This document shows, piece after piece, positions 6,543 through 8,185 of a stretch of DNA of 8,185 bases (position 1 is its first letter; every line of letters starts with the position of its first letter). A program made the translations under genes and the position numbers. Location of the stretch: positions 1 through 8,185 of the forward strand of contig DJEW01000041.1 in assembly GCA_002431965.1 (NCBI GenBank), read 5' to 3'. Source of the stretch: Clostridiales bacterium UBA5888 (lineage in GTDB: Bacteria > Bacillota > Clostridia > Oscillospirales > Oscillospiraceae). Below the pieces are notes generated by a model. That model searched no databases and was not told the DNA's origin. It was given only the letters and a program-made list of their open reading frames with translations.

Positions 6543-6583
6543 AAAAAAGAGACTTTTACAGCGAAAAACGCTGTAAAAGTCTC
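6543..6583 (-). terminator. Intrinsic terminator of the ATPase riboswitch
   Basis: A perfect 15-bp stem (6549-6563 with 6569-6583) has a 5-nt loop and is followed on the minus strand by TTTTTT (6543-6548). It stands between the riboswitch and the ATPase start. Its 5' arm contains GAGACTTTTACAGC, the conserved 3' segment of the aptamer, so terminator and ligand-bound aptamer compete for the same bases. Confidence 0.93.
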
Positions 6584-6695
6584 GCAAAATACATACCGTT
6601 GGCTGTACCCGGCACGCCGAACCCCTTTGACCGGGTTGTGATGACGGCGCTCCGGCATCCGCGCGCACGCAGATGTAAGCTACTCCCTGTTACGC
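6569..6695 (-). promoter_or_regulatory. yybP-ykoY (Mn2+-sensing) riboswitch
   Basis: Read on the minus strand, the 5' part has GGGAGTAGC (6679-6687), the middle has CGTCATCACAACCCGG (start at 6646), and the 3' end has TTTGCGAGACTTTTAC. These match, in order and spacing, the conserved parts of the yybP-ykoY family. P1 can form from GCGTAA (6690-6695) with TTAC-a-GC (6570-6576). That 3' strand is also part of the terminator's 5' arm, so metal binding should open the terminator and turn the gene on, as known for this family. Yeast-type and bacterial P-type ATPases and other Mn2+ exporters are the usual genes it controls. The assignment is from recalled motifs, not a covariance search. Confidence 0.87.
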
Positions 6696-6700
6696 AAGTA

Positions 6701-6729
6701 AAGATAGCACACAGCATCAACATTGTCAA
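6701..6729 (-). promoter_or_regulatory. Sigma-A promoter of the riboswitch-ATPase transcript
   Basis: On the minus strand TTGACA (6724-6729) and TATCTT (6701-6706) are separated by 17 bp. A start near 6695 coincides with the first base of riboswitch P1. It lies about 50 bp after the ychF stop. I see no clear ychF terminator in that gap, so ychF read-through may also enter the riboswitch and be stopped at its terminator. Confidence 0.8.
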
Positions 6730-6779
6730 GCCGGAAACGAGCCGCCCGTACAGATTTCATCATTTATTTACACTTTATG

Positions 6780-7853
6780 CTACACATTGAAGCGGAAATT
6801 CGTCACATCGCCATCCTGCATGACATAGTCCTTGCCTTCCAGGCGTAAAAGTCCCTTCTCCTTTGCCGCTGCCATGCTGCCGCAGGACTTCAGATCCTCA
6901 AATGCGACTATCTCCGCGCGGATAAAGCCGCGCTCGATGTCGGTGTGGATCTTGCCCGCAGCTTTGGGGGCTTTCGTGCCGCGGACGATCGTCCATGCGT
7001 GCACATCGTCCTCGCCCGCAGTGAGGAATGAAATATAGCCCAAAAGGTCATAGGAGGTGCGGATAAGGCGGTCAAGCCCGGTTTCATTCAGTCCAAGATC
7101 CTCCATGAACATCTTCGCCTCGTCCGCGTCCATCTCGGAGATGTCCTCCTCAAACTTCGCCGCGACAGGCAGCACCGCCGCACCCTGCGCTTCGGCTATC
7201 GCTGAGAGCGCCTTGAAGCCGGCGTTGGATGCATAGTCCGCCATGCCGTCCTCATCGAGGTTGGCAACGTATATAACCGGCTTGACGGTCATCAGCCCGC
7301 CATCGACGAGTATGCCGCTGTCGTCGTCGCCGAAATCGAACGAGCGCGCGGGCTTCTCCTCCTCCAGATGTGCGATCAGCGCCTCGCACATTTCGCATTC
7401 GTGCTTGTACTTCTTGTCGCCGCCCTTGGCGTTTTTCTTTGCGCGCTCAAGCCGGCGCTCGACGATCTCAATGTCAGCAAGGATCATTTCAAGGTCAAAC
7501 GTTTCCGCATCACGCTTTGCGTCCGCCTTTTCGAGGAAAATATCGTCATTGTCAAAGCAGCGCACCACATGCACAAGCGCATCCGTCTGGCGGATGGCCT
7601 GAAACACCTCGTTGCCCTTGCCGCCGCGGCTCACGCCCGCCACGTCAACAAACTCTATTGTTGCGGGGCTGTACTTTTTCGGGTGATAGTATTCCGCCAG
7701 CCAGTCCAGCCGCTCATCGGGCACCTTCGCGTTGCCGATATTGGGCTTCGCGCCCGCGTTGGCATAGGCGCCTGTCTCCGCCTTTGAGCCGGTCAGCGCG
7801 TTGAAAAGCGTCGTCTTGCCGACATTCGGCAGACCAACAATACCTAATTTCAT
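6780..7853 (-). CDS. ychF: YchF/OLA1-family P-loop NTPase
   Basis: YchF is a conserved Obg-related NTPase that prefers ATP and associates with ribosomes; its exact cell role is unsettled. The product has 357 residues, near the usual 363-366. The Walker A/G1 is GLPNVGKTT (7-15). G3 is DVAGVSRGGKGNEV (70-83). The G4 position has NLDE (198-201) instead of NKxD, as expected for the family's relaxed base choice. A charged helical insert spans about 112-165. The C-terminal TGS domain spans about 272-357 and includes AWTIVRGTKAPKAAGKIHT and the ending DVTNFRFNV. The segment after DVAG is several residues shorter than the usual GASKGEGLGNKF. The start at 7853 has AAGGAG 11 nt upstream. The promoter is at 7899-7927. 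Confidence 0.95.
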   Translation of the reverse strand: MKLGIVGLPNVGKTTLFNALTGSKAETGAYANAGAKPNIGNAKVPDERLDWLAEYYHPKKYSPATIEFVDVAGVSRGGKGNEVFQAIRQTDALVHVVRCFDNDDIFLEKADAKRDAETFDLEMILADIEIVERRLERAKKNAKGGDKKYKHECEMCEALIAHLEEEKPARSFDFGDDDSGILVDGGLMTVKPVIYVANLDEDGMADYASNAGFKALSAIAEAQGAAVLPVAAKFEEDISEMDADEAKMFMEDLGLNETGLDRLIRTSYDLLGYISFLTAGEDDVHAWTIVRGTKAPKAAGKIHTDIERGFIRAEIVAFEDLKSCGSMAAAKEKGLLRLEGKDYVMQDGDVTNFRFNV

Positions 7854-7898
7854 GATATATGCATCTCCTTATGGAACATTCTTCTGTCAAACATATAG

Positions 7899-7927
7899 AT
7901 TATAGCAGATACCGGCGTGTCTCTCAA
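7899..7927 (-). promoter_or_regulatory. Sigma-A promoter of ychF
   Basis: On the minus strand TTGAGA (7922-7927) and a perfect TATAAT (7899-7904) are separated by 17 bp. An A-rich stretch upstream (AATAATAAAAAAC) may add strength. The leader of about 40 nt includes the AAGGAG site before ATG 7853. Confidence 0.85.
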
Positions 7928-7955
7928 GCTGTTTTTTATTATTCTGTGCTTTAAC

Positions 7956-7991
7956 AGCCCGGCGCCGCGCCGTCTGACGCGATGCCGGGCT
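7956..7991 (-). terminator. GC-rich hairpin after the partial ATPase gene
   Basis: The outer stem AGCCCGGC/GCCGGGCT has 8 bp, and an inner CGCG/CGCG stem follows a 2x2 internal loop. It begins 6 bp after the stop codon of the partial gene. On the minus strand it is followed by GTTAAAG, so the U tract is poor and termination strength is uncertain. It separates this gene from the ychF promoter. Confidence 0.5.
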
Positions 7992-7997
7992 TCATGT

Positions 7998-8185
7998 TCA
8001 GTTCCATTCGTCAGTCAGGAGGAAATCGCGGATATTCCGGTGTTTGATACCGTTTCGGCTCATATCGAACTCATCGAGAGAAACAACGTACTTCGGGAAG
8101 TTGTCGCGGATGCTGTCATACGCGCCAAACTCGCGGTTGACCGTTTCCTCCGATGCCAGCAGATAAGTGACCTGAACATACAGCT
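7998..8185 (-). CDS. AAA ATPase with DUF4143, C-terminal end only
   Basis: The frame is open from the right edge to a TGA at 7998-8000, giving the last 61 residues; the start lies beyond the window. The tail reads LYVQVTYLLASEETVNREFG, then YDSIRDNFPKYVVSLDEFDM, then SRNGIKHRNIRDFLL. This closely resembles the end of the ATP-binding proteins that carry an N-terminal AAA_14 domain and a C-terminal DUF4143 domain. These are common, often multi-copy accessory ATPases in clostridia and Bacteroidetes, with no settled function. The P-loop part is not in the window, so intactness cannot be judged. Codon use matches the neighbours. Confidence 0.78.
   Translation of the reverse strand, partial: LYVQVTYLLASEETVNREFGAYDSIRDNFPKYVVSLDEFDMSRNGIKHRNIRDFLLTDEWN

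Overview
The window looks like chromosomal DNA of an endospore-forming Firmicute, most likely a GC-rich gut-type clostridium (Oscillospirales/Ruminococcaceae-like). This is an inference from gene content and regulatory style: a T-box thrS leader, a spore cortex-lytic enzyme with a sigma-G type promoter, a yybP-ykoY riboswitch, and vegetative promoters with 17-bp spacing. All six genes I can support are on the minus strand, so the window reads right to left. The long plus-strand open frames are antisense shadows of these genes.

Layout in transcription order, from the right edge: (1) the last 61 codons of an AAA ATPase of the DUF4143 type (7998-8185), then a GC-rich hairpin (7956-7991). (2) ychF, a YchF/OLA1-family P-loop NTPase (6780-7853), with its own TTGAGA-17-TATAAT promoter. 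(3) A TTGACA-17-TATCTT promoter, a yybP-ykoY (Mn2+) riboswitch with an intrinsic terminator (6543-6695), and a Ca2+/Mn2+-type P-type ATPase (3859-6495). (4) A promoter whose -35 box contains the ATPase stop codon, a threonine T-box leader (specifier ACC, bulge UGGAACC, terminator 3607-3641), and thrS lacking the N-terminal TGS domain (1810-3579). (5) sleB-like spore cortex-lytic enzyme (1040-1729), with a forespore sigma-G promoter. Its -10 lies in one arm of a hairpin whose other arm holds the sleB Shine-Dalgarno sequence. (6) A zinc-ribbon / charged-helix / membrane protein (260-931) with its own sigma-A promoter. (7) At the left edge, two strong tandem promoters with A-tract upstream sequences, pointing out of the window; they resemble stable-RNA (rRNA/tRNA) promoters.

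The genes do not form one operon. Nearly every one has its own promoter, and three have RNA-level control: metal sensing for the ATPase, uncharged tRNA-Thr sensing for thrS, and an SD-masking hairpin before sleB. I see no wholly new system. The most interesting points are the nested sigma-G promoter/hairpin before sleB, the metal-sensing switch before the ATPase, and the tandem promoters at the left end.
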